From Pichia kudriavzevii (taxonomy: Eukaryota > Ascomycota > Pichiomycetes > Pichiales > Pichiaceae): a DNA stretch of 64,000 nucleotides. The stretch is taken from contig NC_042507.1 in the NCBI RefSeq assembly GCF_003054445.1, forward strand, positions 620,001 to 684,000. The letters run 5' to 3'. The position numbers were made by a program, and so were the translations under genes. The notes under the pieces were generated by a model. It worked only from the letters and a program-made list of their open reading frames with translations, did not search any database and was not told the origin of the DNA. Shown piece after piece: positions 1-9,074 of the stretch (positions are counted from its first letter, which is position 1; each line of letters begins with the position of its first letter).

Positions 1-273
1 CTTGTCAAATGTAAGCGCTTTTTCGACTTCTTCCCATGTCATTGGTCCCTTAGGTTCTTGAACTTCATCAGAAGTACCATCCTCAGATATTTGCGGCTGA
101 TTCATTAATTTGGTATTATATTTGATTGTATAGTCGTCAGTACTAGAAAACAAATAGTTTGCATCCAATGTGTTCGAGATGTTACCATTGGAAACAGAGA
201 CGAGGTAAATCACAAATATAATTGCAAATACCACAACTGCTCTTCTGAGCGACCGTCTAGATTCCAAAAGCAT
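1..273 (-). CDS. Type II membrane protein, N-terminal part only (gene runs off the left edge)
   Basis: The reading frame is open from an ATG at 273 down to base 1, giving 91 residues. The N-terminus is short and basic (RRSLRR at about residues 6-11). A single hydrophobic segment of about 18 residues follows (AVVVFAIIFVIYLVSVS). After it comes a polar stretch rich in Asn, Thr and acidic residues. This is the classic signal-anchor layout of Golgi glycosyltransferases and other type II secretory-pathway proteins. The catalytic part lies outside the window, so the family cannot be named. It is divergent from DOA1, with 260 bases between the two starts. Confidence 0.7.
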   Translation of the reverse strand, partial: MLLESRRSLRRAVVVFAIIFVIYLVSVSNGNISNTLDANYLFSSTDDYTIKYNTKLMNQPQISEDGTSDEVQEPKGPMTWEEVEKALTFDK

Positions 274-533
274 AGTTGAACCCTTAGTCTAATGACGTGG
301 AGTAAAAAAATGTCACAAAAAAAGGTACAATCAAAGAAACAACAAATTTCATCTCTAAATTGTTTCGAAAAATGTATCATCAAAGAAATCGAAGAAAAAC
401 AAACAAAAAAAAAAGAGTACTAACGCGAAAGTTCTAATTAAAGGCTCCGCAGCTTCGGCAATATGTTCTGTAGTGGCAAACCATCAATTTATATAGAAGA
501 ATTGAAAAAACCAAAGAGTTCAAGGTATCAGCC

Positions 534-2639
534 ATGTATAAGCTCTCAAGCACACTATATGGACATGATGACGACGTAAAAGCATTGTCAAATTTAGGGG
601 AAGACACAATCATCTCGGGTTCGAGAGACTCAACCGTCAGAATTTGGAACCGGCTGGATAAAGAGAATACCAAAGATTTTAGTTCTTCGATAATCAATTT
701 GAAAACAGAAGGATTTGTTAATTCCTTAGCTATATATAATTATCAAAGTGAATTATTAATTGTTAGCGGTGGTAATGATAACATGGTTCATCTAACTTCT
801 CCTAACTCTGTTTTTACGGATTCTGAAGAGTATTGTTTTATTGGGCACACTGCAAACATTTGCACTTTGGATACGTATGAAAATTTAGTTTTAAGTGGTT
901 CTTGGGATTGCACTGCTAAGGTATGGAACAAAGAAACCGGAGCTGTGTTATATGATCTAAGAGGGCATGAAAACTCTGTTTGGGGTGCTAGATTTTTAAA
1001 TGAAAATGAGTACCTCACCTGCGGTGCAGATCGAACAGTCAGGAAATGGAGTAAGGATAAGCAAGTGAAATGCTTTATTGCCCATGACGATGTTGTCCGT
1101 GATTTATTATTACTACCCAGTGGCGATTTTGTGACATGTTCAAATGATACCACCATTAAGATTTGGGATGGCGTTACATTTGATTTGAAGGCAACACTAG
1201 TTGGGCATCAAAGTTTTATATACTCAATCGGATTAACGTCTACTGGTGATATTGTCAGTTGTGGCGAGGATCGGTCAATACGGATTTGGAGAAACTATCA
1301 ATGTATTCAGGTGATTGTTTTGCCATGTATCTCTGTATGGAAGGTAATGGTTTTACCTAATGATGATATAGTCACTGCTTCTTCAGATCGATTAATTAGG
1401 ATATTTACAAATAATGCTAGACGCTATGCAAAAGAGAACGAAGTTTTGGCTTTTAGGAAACAGTTAGAAGAATCATCTATCAGTGAATCTGTATTGGCTA
1501 ATGTTAACAAACAGGCTCTACCTCCTTTGGAATCGTTGGACACTGATCTCCCAACAATTGAGGGAGAAACCAGAATGGTTAAGTCAGGCTTTGATATTTT
1601 GATCTATCAATGGAGTGTGGGGAAATGGCTCAAAATTGGACAAGTTGTCAACGGTGCATCATCTAATCAGAAACAATTATATAATGGGAAATACTATGAC
1701 TACTTGTTCAATATTGACGTTGAGGATGGTCAACCGCCTCTAAAATTGCCAGTGAACATTAGCGATAATCCTTATGAAGTTGCAGATAAGTTTCTAGCGA
1801 CGAATGATTTACCCCAAAGTTATCAACAACAAATAGTTGAATTTATTTTACAGAATACCGAAGGTATGAATATGGATACCAAACCAACAGATCTGAGATA
1901 CGGATCAACTCCCAAATCTGAAGGGCTCATTCCCCAAACTCAATATTTGGCATTTGAGAAGATGGATATCCCTAAACTAATTAGCGCTTTCAACAAGTTG
2001 AACGGAAAACAATCTGAAGGTAATATACTATCGGGGTTTGAAACACTGATCAACTGTGAAGATTACACCGAACTACACCACTTAGCATTAGAGATCATCA
2101 AGAGATGGGACCAGGATTCGAAGCTATTAGGATTTGATATCCTAAGATGTATTATCACTAAAATTCAACCCAGCGAAGAGTTATTTCCCATTATAAGGTC
2201 CGGATTGGAAATGGAGAATCCAAAGGTACAAATGATGGCTGTTAGAATTTTAGTAAATACTTTTAAGTGCAAGGGTTGGGGTGAACAGGTAATGTTAGAT
2301 GAGGATATTTTAAGTATTATATTCACAGAGGGATTATTTGACAATTTGGCGAATAAGATTGCCTTATTACCGACTACTATTGCAACTTTAATTTTAAATT
2401 ATTCAGTACTGACAAACAAATATCAGTTAATCAACTTTCATAAGAAACTATTGATCATTATTTCGAAATTACTCAAATATCCAGCTATACTAGATAACGA
2501 TGAATCTTCTTACAGGTTATTAGCAGCTATTGGCACATTAGACCACATGAAATCAATTGAAAATAAGGCAGAATACTTATTAGCCTTTGCAAATAAGGAT
2601 GAAGAGAGATTCAGCATTCTCAGGAATGAAATCTCCTAA
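534..2639 (+). CDS. DOA1: Doa1/Ufd3 (PLAA) ubiquitin-binding WD40 protein, Cdc48 cofactor
   Basis: The product has 701 residues; the S. cerevisiae protein has 715. Doa1 binds ubiquitin and Cdc48 and acts in ubiquitin homeostasis, vacuolar sorting and mitochondrial protein degradation. WD40 repeats fill about residues 1-300, with repeated blade endings such as VRIWNR, AKVWNK, VRKWSK, IKIWDG and IRIWRN. A PFU domain follows (about 350-460, including the YQWSVGKWLKIGQV segment). A helical PUL domain (about 480-700) forms the Cdc48-binding end. The start aligns with the yeast N-terminus (YKLSSTLYGHDDDV). It is convergent with URA6, with 101 bases between the stops. Its 3' third is repeated at 4031-4641. 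Confidence 0.95.
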   Translation: MYKLSSTLYGHDDDVKALSNLGEDTIISGSRDSTVRIWNRLDKENTKDFSSSIINLKTEGFVNSLAIYNYQSELLIVSGGNDNMVHLTSPNSVFTDSEEYCFIGHTANICTLDTYENLVLSGSWDCTAKVWNKETGAVLYDLRGHENSVWGARFLNENEYLTCGADRTVRKWSKDKQVKCFIAHDDVVRDLLLLPSGDFVTCSNDTTIKIWDGVTFDLKATLVGHQSFIYSIGLTSTGDIVSCGEDRSIRIWRNYQCIQVIVLPCISVWKVMVLPNDDIVTASSDRLIRIFTNNARRYAKENEVLAFRKQLEESSISESVLANVNKQALPPLESLDTDLPTIEGETRMVKSGFDILIYQWSVGKWLKIGQVVNGASSNQKQLYNGKYYDYLFNIDVEDGQPPLKLPVNISDNPYEVADKFLATNDLPQSYQQQIVEFILQNTEGMNMDTKPTDLRYGSTPKSEGLIPQTQYLAFEKMDIPKLISAFNKLNGKQSEGNILSGFETLINCEDYTELHHLALEIIKRWDQDSKLLGFDILRCIITKIQPSEELFPIIRSGLEMENPKVQMMAVRILVNTFKCKGWGEQVMLDEDILSIIFTEGLFDNLANKIALLPTTIATLILNYSVLTNKYQLINFHKKLLIIISKLLKYPAILDNDESSYRLLAAIGTLDHMKSIENKAEYLLAFANKDEERFSILRNEIS

Positions 2640-4023
2640 ACGCTTTCAAAGTATATACGTTATTTAGGTATGTGTATGACTGTACATGTATATATACGTG
2701 TTATTTTATGATTTTTTTTGTCCACTTTTTTTTTCAGGCTTCAAATAATTTTCTTATCTTTAAGTTCTTTGACTACATGGCTATAGACCTCATCGACTGG
2801 TTCATTGCAGTTGACTTTAATGACTTTATTTTGATCCTCAAAATATTCAACGACAGGCATGCTGGTTTCAATAAAAGTTGTAAATCTCTTCTTTATGGAT
2901 TCCAGATTGTCGTCAGATCTACCAGATGTTTTACCTCTATTCAGTAATCGTTTCAGCATGATTTCTTCAGGGCATTCAAAGTATAGAACCAACTTACCTT
3001 CCGAAACAGTATTCTCAAAACTGATCGCCTGATCCATCTTCCTTGGGAATCCATCAATGAGGAAATTTCTAGATCCGTTGTTGTACTCCTTGACAATTGC
3101 ATTTTTCAATAAGTTGATTGTGATTTCTTGGGGAACAATCAGACCTTCCTTGATATAGTGATCAATGAGCTCACCAAATTCACTGCCTGGGGTGTTTTTC
3201 TCCAACCTTAAGAGATCACCGGCACTCAAGTGGACAAACTTGTAGTCTTTCACGAGTTTGCCGCATTGTGTACCCTTTCCAGAGCCTGGACCACCCAAAA
3301 CAAACACGACGTTGATAGGATCTTTAAATTTTTCACTTGGGAAAAGAGCACTTCCCTGTACCGTCGAAGTGGTTGGGTCGATGGCTGCAGTGGGTGGTTT
3401 GACGTTATTCCCTGCATTATAAAACGTCAATCCAAGAGCAGTCAAACCGAGAAGTGTCAACGGAATGAAATGGTTTGTCTTGGATCTTCCACCACCGCTA
3501 GAGGTTGCGTAAGTACGCAAAAGTTGCTTGGATCTGTGGAAGGATTTTAGTGCTGGTCTAGCCCTAAGAAATGATCGTGTATACATTCTGTCGGCGTATT
3601 TGGGGTGAAAGTTACCTTAAAGTGATAGAGATGGAGTTGGGAGAGAAGGTTAAGGTAAACACATTTGTGAATATTCGTGTACATACGTGGAGTCGTTTGC
3701 ACCAAATTGGGGGTGTCGCTTGAAAAATTGGAAGCGGAAAATAAAAGTAAGAGAGGATGCTTCAAATTGGCCAATCTTGTAGAAGCAGCACTTTTTAAAA
3801 GTGAATCTTGGAGATGTAAACATAGGAATAAATAGAAATTTTGAATAATCGTATAAATATGTGAATATATAAAAAGTATTATAGATTGATGAAAAGTAGG
3901 GATTGGTTATGAGAAGAGGAAGGGAGAAGCAAGACAAGAAGGGGGAAAAAAATAGTAACAAACCACACCAGTTCAACTGATTCTTTCATAATTGGTTGTA
4001 AATACTCGATAACGAATATACGC
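2025..4023. repeat. 2.0-kb direct duplication, copy A (DOA1 3' end + URA6 + URA6 upstream region)
   Basis: Bases 2025-4023 reappear as 4031-6025 in the same orientation, separated by seven bases (4024-4030). From about 2340 in copy A to its end the offset is constant at 2002 bases, and the URA6 products are identical. Only the first ~310 bases differ, by four single-base losses in copy B. Copy A is joined to the intact DOA1 on its left. See the findings for the assembly-artefact reading. Confidence 0.97.
2741..3586 (-). CDS. URA6: UMP/CMP kinase (uridylate kinase) with mitochondrial-type N-terminal extension and anchor
   Basis: This nucleoside monophosphate kinase converts UMP (and CMP/AMP to varying degree) to the diphosphate. 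The core matches yeast Ura6 closely: P-loop GGPGSGKGT at about residues 98-106, then LSAGDLLR, DGFPRKMDQAISFE, and LLNRGKTSGRSDDN in the lid region. Yeast Ura6 has 204 residues; this product has 281. The extra ~80 residues begin with a basic, Ser/Arg-rich presequence (RSFLRARPALKSFHRSK) and a plausible cleavage site near LLRTYATSS (23-30). A hydrophobic segment (about 40-57) and a Pro/Thr-rich linker follow. This suggests import and anchoring in the mitochondrial inner membrane. Start ATG at 3586. Confidence 0.93.
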   Translation of the reverse strand: MYTRSFLRARPALKSFHRSKQLLRTYATSSGGGRSKTNHFIPLTLLGLTALGLTFYNAGNNVKPPTAAIDPTTSTVQGSALFPSEKFKDPINVVFVLGGPGSGKGTQCGKLVKDYKFVHLSAGDLLRLEKNTPGSEFGELIDHYIKEGLIVPQEITINLLKNAIVKEYNNGSRNFLIDGFPRKMDQAISFENTVSEGKLVLYFECPEEIMLKRLLNRGKTSGRSDDNLESIKKRFTTFIETSMPVVEYFEDQNKVIKVNCNEPVDEVYSHVVKELKDKKII

Positions 4024-4030
4024 AACTTTC

Positions 4031-4641
4031 ATACTATCGGGTTTGAAACACTGATCAACTGTGAAGATACACCGAACTACACCACTTAGCATTAGAGATC
4101 ATCAAGAGATGGGACCAGGATTCGAAGCTATTAGGATTTGATATCCTAAGATGTATTATCACTAAAATTCAACCCAGCGAAGAGTTATTTCCCATTATAA
4201 GGTCCGGATTGGAAATGGAGAATCCAAAGGTACAAATGATGGCTGTTAGAATTTTAGTAAATACTTTTAAGTGCAAGGGTTGGGTGAACAGGTAATGTTA
4301 GATGAGGATATTTTAAGTATTATATTCACAGAGGATTATTTGACAATTTGGCGAATAAGATTGCCTTATTACCGACTACTATTGCAACTTTAATTTTAAA
4401 TTATTCAGTACTGACAAACAAATATCAGTTAATCAACTTTCATAAGAAACTATTGATCATTATTTCGAAATTACTCAAATATCCAGCTATACTAGATAAC
4501 GATGAATCTTCTTACAGGTTATTAGCAGCTATTGGCACATTAGACCACATGAAATCAATTGAAAATAAGGCAGAATACTTATTAGCCTTTGCAAATAAGG
4601 ATGAAGAGAGATTCAGCATTCTCAGGAATGAAATCTCCTAA
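4031..4641 (+). pseudogene. Truncated DOA1 3' fragment in copy B
   Basis: This corresponds to the last ~200 codons of DOA1 (part of the PUL domain) with no promoter or N-terminus. Four single-base losses in its first 310 bases break the frame. The last ~97 codons (from about 4348) then read as in DOA1 to the same stop. If the duplication is real, this is a dead gene fragment. If it is an assembly overlap, the fragment does not exist in the genome. Confidence 0.85.
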
Positions 4642-4742
4642 ACGCTTTCAAAGTATATACGTTATTTAGGTATGTGTATGACTGTACATGTATATATACG
4701 TGTTATTTTATGATTTTTTTTGTCCACTTTTTTTTTCAGGCT

Positions 4743-5588
4743 TCAAATAATTTTCTTATCTTTAAGTTCTTTGACTACATGGCTATAGACCTCATCGACT
4801 GGTTCATTGCAGTTGACTTTAATGACTTTATTTTGATCCTCAAAATATTCAACGACAGGCATGCTGGTTTCAATAAAAGTTGTAAATCTCTTCTTTATGG
4901 ATTCCAGATTGTCGTCAGATCTACCAGATGTTTTACCTCTATTCAGTAATCGTTTCAGCATGATTTCTTCAGGGCATTCAAAGTATAGAACCAACTTACC
5001 TTCCGAAACAGTATTCTCAAAACTGATCGCCTGATCCATCTTCCTTGGGAATCCATCAATGAGGAAATTTCTAGATCCGTTGTTGTACTCCTTGACAATT
5101 GCATTTTTCAATAAGTTGATTGTGATTTCTTGGGGAACAATCAGACCTTCCTTGATATAGTGATCAATGAGCTCACCAAATTCACTGCCTGGGGTGTTTT
5201 TCTCCAACCTTAAGAGATCACCGGCACTCAAGTGGACAAACTTGTAGTCTTTCACGAGTTTGCCGCATTGTGTACCCTTTCCAGAGCCTGGACCACCCAA
5301 AACAAACACGACGTTGATAGGATCTTTAAATTTTTCACTTGGGAAAAGAGCACTTCCCTGTACCGTCGAAGTGGTTGGGTCGATGGCTGCAGTGGGTGGT
5401 TTGACGTTATTCCCTGCATTATAAAACGTCAATCCAAGAGCAGTCAAACCGAGAAGTGTCAACGGAATGAAATGGTTTGTCTTGGATCTTCCACCACCGC
5501 TAGAGGTTGCGTAAGTACGCAAAAGTTGCTTGGATCTGTGGAAGGATTTTAGTGCTGGTCTAGCCCTAAGAAATGATCGTGTATACAT
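4743..5588 (-). CDS. URA6: Second, identical copy of URA6
   Basis: The 281-residue product is identical to that of 2741-3586, and the ~435 bases upstream are identical too. If real, the strain carries a tandem pair of URA6 genes with the same promoter. The absence of any difference over ~1.7 kb means either a very recent event or an assembly duplicate. In this copy the upstream region continues into unique sequence and then the COR1 3' end, so this is probably the native right-hand context. Confidence 0.6.
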   Translation of the reverse strand: MYTRSFLRARPALKSFHRSKQLLRTYATSSGGGRSKTNHFIPLTLLGLTALGLTFYNAGNNVKPPTAAIDPTTSTVQGSALFPSEKFKDPINVVFVLGGPGSGKGTQCGKLVKDYKFVHLSAGDLLRLEKNTPGSEFGELIDHYIKEGLIVPQEITINLLKNAIVKEYNNGSRNFLIDGFPRKMDQAISFENTVSEGKLVLYFECPEEIMLKRLLNRGKTSGRSDDNLESIKKRFTTFIETSMPVVEYFEDQNKVIKVNCNEPVDEVYSHVVKELKDKKII

Positions 5589-6157
5589 TCTGTCGGCGTA
5601 TTTGGGGTGAAAGTTACCTTAAAGTGATAGAGATGGAGTTGGGAGAGAAGGTTAAGGTAAACACATTTGTGAATATTCGTGTACATACGTGGAGTCGTTT
5701 GCACCAAATTGGGGGTGTCGCTTGAAAAATTGGAAGCGGAAAATAAAAGTAAGAGAGGATGCTTCAAATTGGCCAATCTTGTAGAAGCAGCACTTTTTAA
5801 AAGTGAATCTTGGAGATGTAAACATAGGAATAAATAGAAATTTTGAATAATCGTATAAATATGTGAATATATAAAAAGTATTATAGATTGATGAAAAGTA
5901 GGGATTGGTTATGAGAAGAGGAAGGGAGAAGCAAGACAAGAAGGGGGAAAAAAATAGTAACAAACCACACCAGTTCAACTGATTCTTTCATAATTGGTTG
6001 TAAATACTCGATAACGAATATACGCCTGTTACTCCCTATATTGCAACAATTGTGGAATGTGCATATAATGTTGGCGAGCAAGCGTCATATCCACTGGAAA
6101 GAAAACAAAAACATTGGTATGATCCATCAGTCTAAAAGAAGAACCAACGGGGGAAAT

Positions 6158-7498
6158 CTACCATCTCAAAGTGGACATGTCGTTTCTGATTCTATTGTAG
6201 TCAAACAATGCTTCAATTTGACCGTTACCTGCAATAGCAATGTCTTGGTCATACAAGTACTTCTGAGCCCATTTTGAAATTGCAGAAGAGGTGACAGAGT
6301 CAACATTTGAAGAAATTTCTTCTTCTGAAGGAACGTAGCCTAAAGCAAAGGCCTTTGTAGCCAATGATTCAGAGTGTTGGACTGGACAAGCAGGAGCCTT
6401 TAATAGTCTCAACTTGAGTTCAGCCTTAGCCTTTGCAAATTCAATTTCATTGACAGTACCAGTAGAGAATCTGTTCCAGTTCTTTAGGGCGAAATGAATG
6501 GTTTCATCATAACAGCCAACATTATGGGATGCAAAGTAACCACCCCATAAACCAACATCGGAGTAAGCCAACTGGAAGTGGTCAAAGGAATCAATCAAGT
6601 GGTTTTCCTCCAATAATTGAGCCAAAGTCGAGCCAACAAATGGGGAGAAAGGAGAAGCAACACCTTCATAAGAACCATTGATTTGAGCTGCAACCAAACC
6701 GGTGTAGTAGGCATGAGTGTCGTGTAAACCAGGGGTCAAAACAGAGATTGCAGCATGTGCTTGAGGTAAAGTGTCATCTCTTAATCTAATATCGGAACCT
6801 AAAAAGGAAGTTTCAGGGAAATCTGCCTTTGCACCACTATTGATGGAAGGTAGTTGAGAAGCAAATTTTGCCAAAGATTCATGGTTGATTTCATCACCAA
6901 CGGAGACGATTGCAATGTTAGAAGAAACGAGATTCTTTGATAAGTAGTTCTTCAAGTCCAAGGATTGCAAAACCTCAATGGTTTCTGCCTTACCGTATTT
7001 AGGTAAACCAAGAGTTGTGCCTTGGAAAGCAGTACCAATCATGTGTTCAATGACCATATCTTTTGGTGAGTTTTCAAAAGCTTCAGTGAGGGCAATCGAC
7101 TTTTCCTTTTGTTCACCTAGAACCACTTCATCAGAGACAATTGATTCGAGAGATTCCAAGGTGTTTTTAATTGCCGAGAGAGCGCCCTTTGAGTTACCCC
7201 TAGGGTAAGTAGCGGACAAGAGACCGGTGACTTCCTTTGCATTGGAGGAATAGTATTTGACACCTTCATTGACTAGGGCGTCCTTGGAAGACTTTGAACT
7301 GGTGACCAAGTTACCCAACAAGGTGGAGATACCCGAGTTGTAAGCGTTTTCCGCTCTGGACCCGGAATTCAAGTAGACACCAACAGCCTGTTTACCAGAG
7401 GAAGGTTTTGTGATGACGGTGATGCCATTGCCCAATTTGGAAACGGCAACCTTTGTCAATTGTCTTGAAGAAGTGGAAAATAATCTCTTTGAAAGCAT
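6158..7498 (-). CDS. COR1: Ubiquinol-cytochrome c reductase core protein 1 (complex III)
   Basis: The product has 446 residues; yeast Cor1 has 457. It is a matrix-facing core subunit of the bc1 complex, of the M16 peptidase fold shared with MPP-beta. It keeps family segments such as FLGSDIRLRDDTLPQAHAAI, the SYEG and DSFDHFQLAYSDVGLWGG regions, and the hallmark C-terminus (DQDIAIAGNGQIEALFDY...RNDMSTLRW). The HxxEH zinc site of active M16 peptidases is not evident, as in other core proteins. The N-terminus (MLSKRLFSTSSRQLTK) is a short presequence with a typical RLFSTS cleavage context. A CCAAT cluster lies 485-530 bases upstream, which fits HAP-complex control of respiratory genes. Confidence 0.94.
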   Translation of the reverse strand: MLSKRLFSTSSRQLTKVAVSKLGNGITVITKPSSGKQAVGVYLNSGSRAENAYNSGISTLLGNLVTSSKSSKDALVNEGVKYYSSNAKEVTGLLSATYPRGNSKGALSAIKNTLESLESIVSDEVVLGEQKEKSIALTEAFENSPKDMVIEHMIGTAFQGTTLGLPKYGKAETIEVLQSLDLKNYLSKNLVSSNIAIVSVGDEINHESLAKFASQLPSINSGAKADFPETSFLGSDIRLRDDTLPQAHAAISVLTPGLHDTHAYYTGLVAAQINGSYEGVASPFSPFVGSTLAQLLEENHLIDSFDHFQLAYSDVGLWGGYFASHNVGCYDETIHFALKNWNRFSTGTVNEIEFAKAKAELKLRLLKAPACPVQHSESLATKAFALGYVPSEEEISSNVDSVTSSAISKWAQKYLYDQDIAIAGNGQIEALFDYNRIRNDMSTLRW

Positions 7499-7982
7499 CC
7501 TGGATCTATGTATTTATATGTATGTGTTTCTAAATGTATATCTGTATCTGTACTTTAGGTTGTAGTCAGTTAGGTGCTTACACTATACTCTATGTAATAT
7601 TTCGTATTGTATAATATAAAACCTATGTTTTTATTTTTTGTTCCTTTATGGTGTTCTTCTGTTCAAGAGAAAAGAGTCGACAACAAAGGGTTAGAAATAA
7701 GTGTACGTGACAATGATACTAGTCAACAGAGTGAAGAAAGGACAAGAGAGTGTACACCACTCCTACACATACCCAAGCGTCAGAGAGTGTATGTAATGGA
7801 ACTGCAAGGTGAATGTTCAACTGGGACCAGAGACGGTGCAGACGGCGAGGCTCCACAGAATACGCGCATCGGGAGGGGAGGGGAGTCTATACTGTGGGCC
7901 CTCTGGGACTCTTTACCTTGGTCCAGTGGGCAATCCCGCCCCCTCCCCCCTCAAAAAGCGATTTCTCTAGTGAGCAAATCGC

Positions 7983-8029
7983 ATTGGCCAATGAGGGGGC
8001 GAGCAAATAGCCAATGGAAAGTTGCCAAT
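7983..8029. promoter_or_regulatory. CCAAT/ATTGG cluster (putative HAP2/3/4/5 sites) between COR1 and MRP2
   Basis: Four CCAAT pentamers in either orientation lie within 47 bases: ATTGG at 7983-7987, and CCAAT at 7988-7992, 8011-8015 and 8025-8029. A C-rich block at about 7934-7950 (CCCGCCCCCTCCCCCC) resembles Mig1-type GC boxes. The region lies between two divergent mitochondrial genes. HAP control of respiratory genes is established in yeasts; its use here is inference. Confidence 0.6.
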
Positions 8030-8205
8030 GTCAAATTAAAGGAAAATGGTCAACTGTCGCTAAAAGTCGAAACAGGAAATCTCTGTGGTTTCAATATGGA
8101 GAAAAGTTTATGCAAGTTTAATAATTAGCTAAGCGGGAAATTGTGAAAAATATAAATTAAATTTACCGAAAAAATATCAATAAATGTAAATAAAACAATT
8201 AACAG

Positions 8206-8329
8206 GAAAAAAATAAAGAAAAAAAAAGAAAAAAAAGAAAAAAAAGAAAATAAAGAAAATAAAGAAAAATAAAGAAAAATAAAGAAAAAAAAAAAGAAAA
8301 AAAAAAAAGAAAAAAAAAGAAAAAAAAAA
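8206..8329 (+). repeat. A-rich low-complexity tract, (A)nG / (A)nTAAAG units
   Basis: About 124 bases consist almost only of A-runs interrupted by single G or TAAAG units, in the COR1-MRP2 divergent region. The first half of this intergenic (7499-8205) holds the CCAAT cluster. Such tracts exclude nucleosomes in yeast promoters and vary in length between strains. Confidence 0.85.
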
Positions 8330-8349
8330 TTACAAGATACGCCCAGTGC

Positions 8350-8356
8350 CGGGTAA
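8350..8356 (+). promoter_or_regulatory. Reb1-type site (CGGGTAA)
   Basis: CGGGTAA matches the complement of the Reb1 core TTACCCG. It sits right after the A-rich tract and about 330 bases upstream of MRP2. An A-tract next to a Reb1 site is a common nucleosome-depleted promoter layout in budding yeasts. A second, weaker GTTACCC lies near 8376. Confidence 0.45.
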
Positions 8357-8681
8357 CCGTATATTGTTACCCTTTTTTAGCTTACGTTATTTCTAATTTG
8401 AATTTTTAAAAATTTAGTTTCTCATTTCCTCGCGACGACACCTGAGGGAGAGAAAAGAAAAGAAAAAACAAAAAAATTTTTTTTTTTTTTCCTTACTGAA
8501 CCGTCGCGACATGGAGTCGATAGCAGCTTCTAATGACTGAGTTGTTGAGTACCAGAAATCAACATGTGCTAAATGTGCACTGCTGTGAAGAGTAGGTGCA
8601 TGGTTTGGCAGTTACACTTTGGACAATCAGTTACTTCTTCATTTGCATCTTTGAACGTATACACGTCTCTACAGCCATACA

Positions 8682-9074
8682 ATGTCTACCATCAAAGAAG
8701 GAGCAAAGGCACTTCTCTCCCGCAGCAAGCCAATGAAACGGTTCCCACAACCAGTCAGTCTGCCCTCTACTTTTGTCAACACTAGGGTCATGAGAGATCA
8801 TTTCAAGAGACAAATGTTTGAACAACATGAAGTCACCTCTAGGGCACTCAAGTTTATTGCAAGAAACTCGGCCTTGCCACAGAAGGTCCGGCTCGAAGCA
8901 CAGCTCCAACTTAATGCGCTTCCTAACTACACCAGGGCCAACCAGCTGAGGGGCCGCTGTGTCGACTCGGGAAGAGGTAAGGGTGTCATTAGAGACTTCA
9001 GACTGTGTAGGTATCAGTTCAGAATGCAGGCCCTTCAGGGGCTCTTGCCCGGCGTCAGGAAAGGTGTCTGGTAG
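8682..9074 (+). CDS. MRP2: Mitochondrial small-subunit ribosomal protein uS14m
   Basis: The product has 130 residues; yeast Mrp2 has 115. It is very basic with no acidic clusters. The C-terminal half carries the S14 signature: an Arg-rich stretch leading into the [18 protein letters not shown] segment and the end [23 protein letters not shown]. That pattern matches bacterial and mitochondrial S14, a protein of the small-subunit head. The start ATG at 8682 gives a basic N-terminus ([20 protein letters not shown]) that can serve as a targeting signal. Codon use is clearly more GC-rich than in most of the window. Confidence 0.9.
   Translation: MSTIKEGAKALLSRSKPMKRFPQPVSLPSTFVNTRVMRDHFKRQMFEQHEVTSRALKFIARNSALPQKVRLEAQLQLNALPNYTRANQLRGRCVDSGRGKGVIRDFRLCRYQFRMQALQGLLPGVRKGVW

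Larger units (their letters stand above)
4031..6025. repeat. 2.0-kb direct duplication, copy B
   Basis: Second copy of 2025-4023. It begins at 4031 in what corresponds to about codon 498 of DOA1 and ends at 6025, where sequence leading to the COR1 3' end continues. Relative to copy A it lacks one base in each of four short runs (GGGG to GGG near 4040, TT to T near 4062, GGGG to GGG near 4285, GGG to GG near 4333). After about 4340 I found no differences. Confidence 0.97.

Noticed and set aside
418-424. TACTAAC before DOA1, suggesting a 5' intron
   Set aside because: The DOA1 ATG at 534 already gives a complete, aligned N-terminus, and I found no upstream ATG exon with GTATGT.
7607-8128. 173-codon open frame upstream of COR1
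   Set aside because: It runs through the CCAAT cluster and C-rich promoter elements, has no protein-like features, and its composition follows the promoter.
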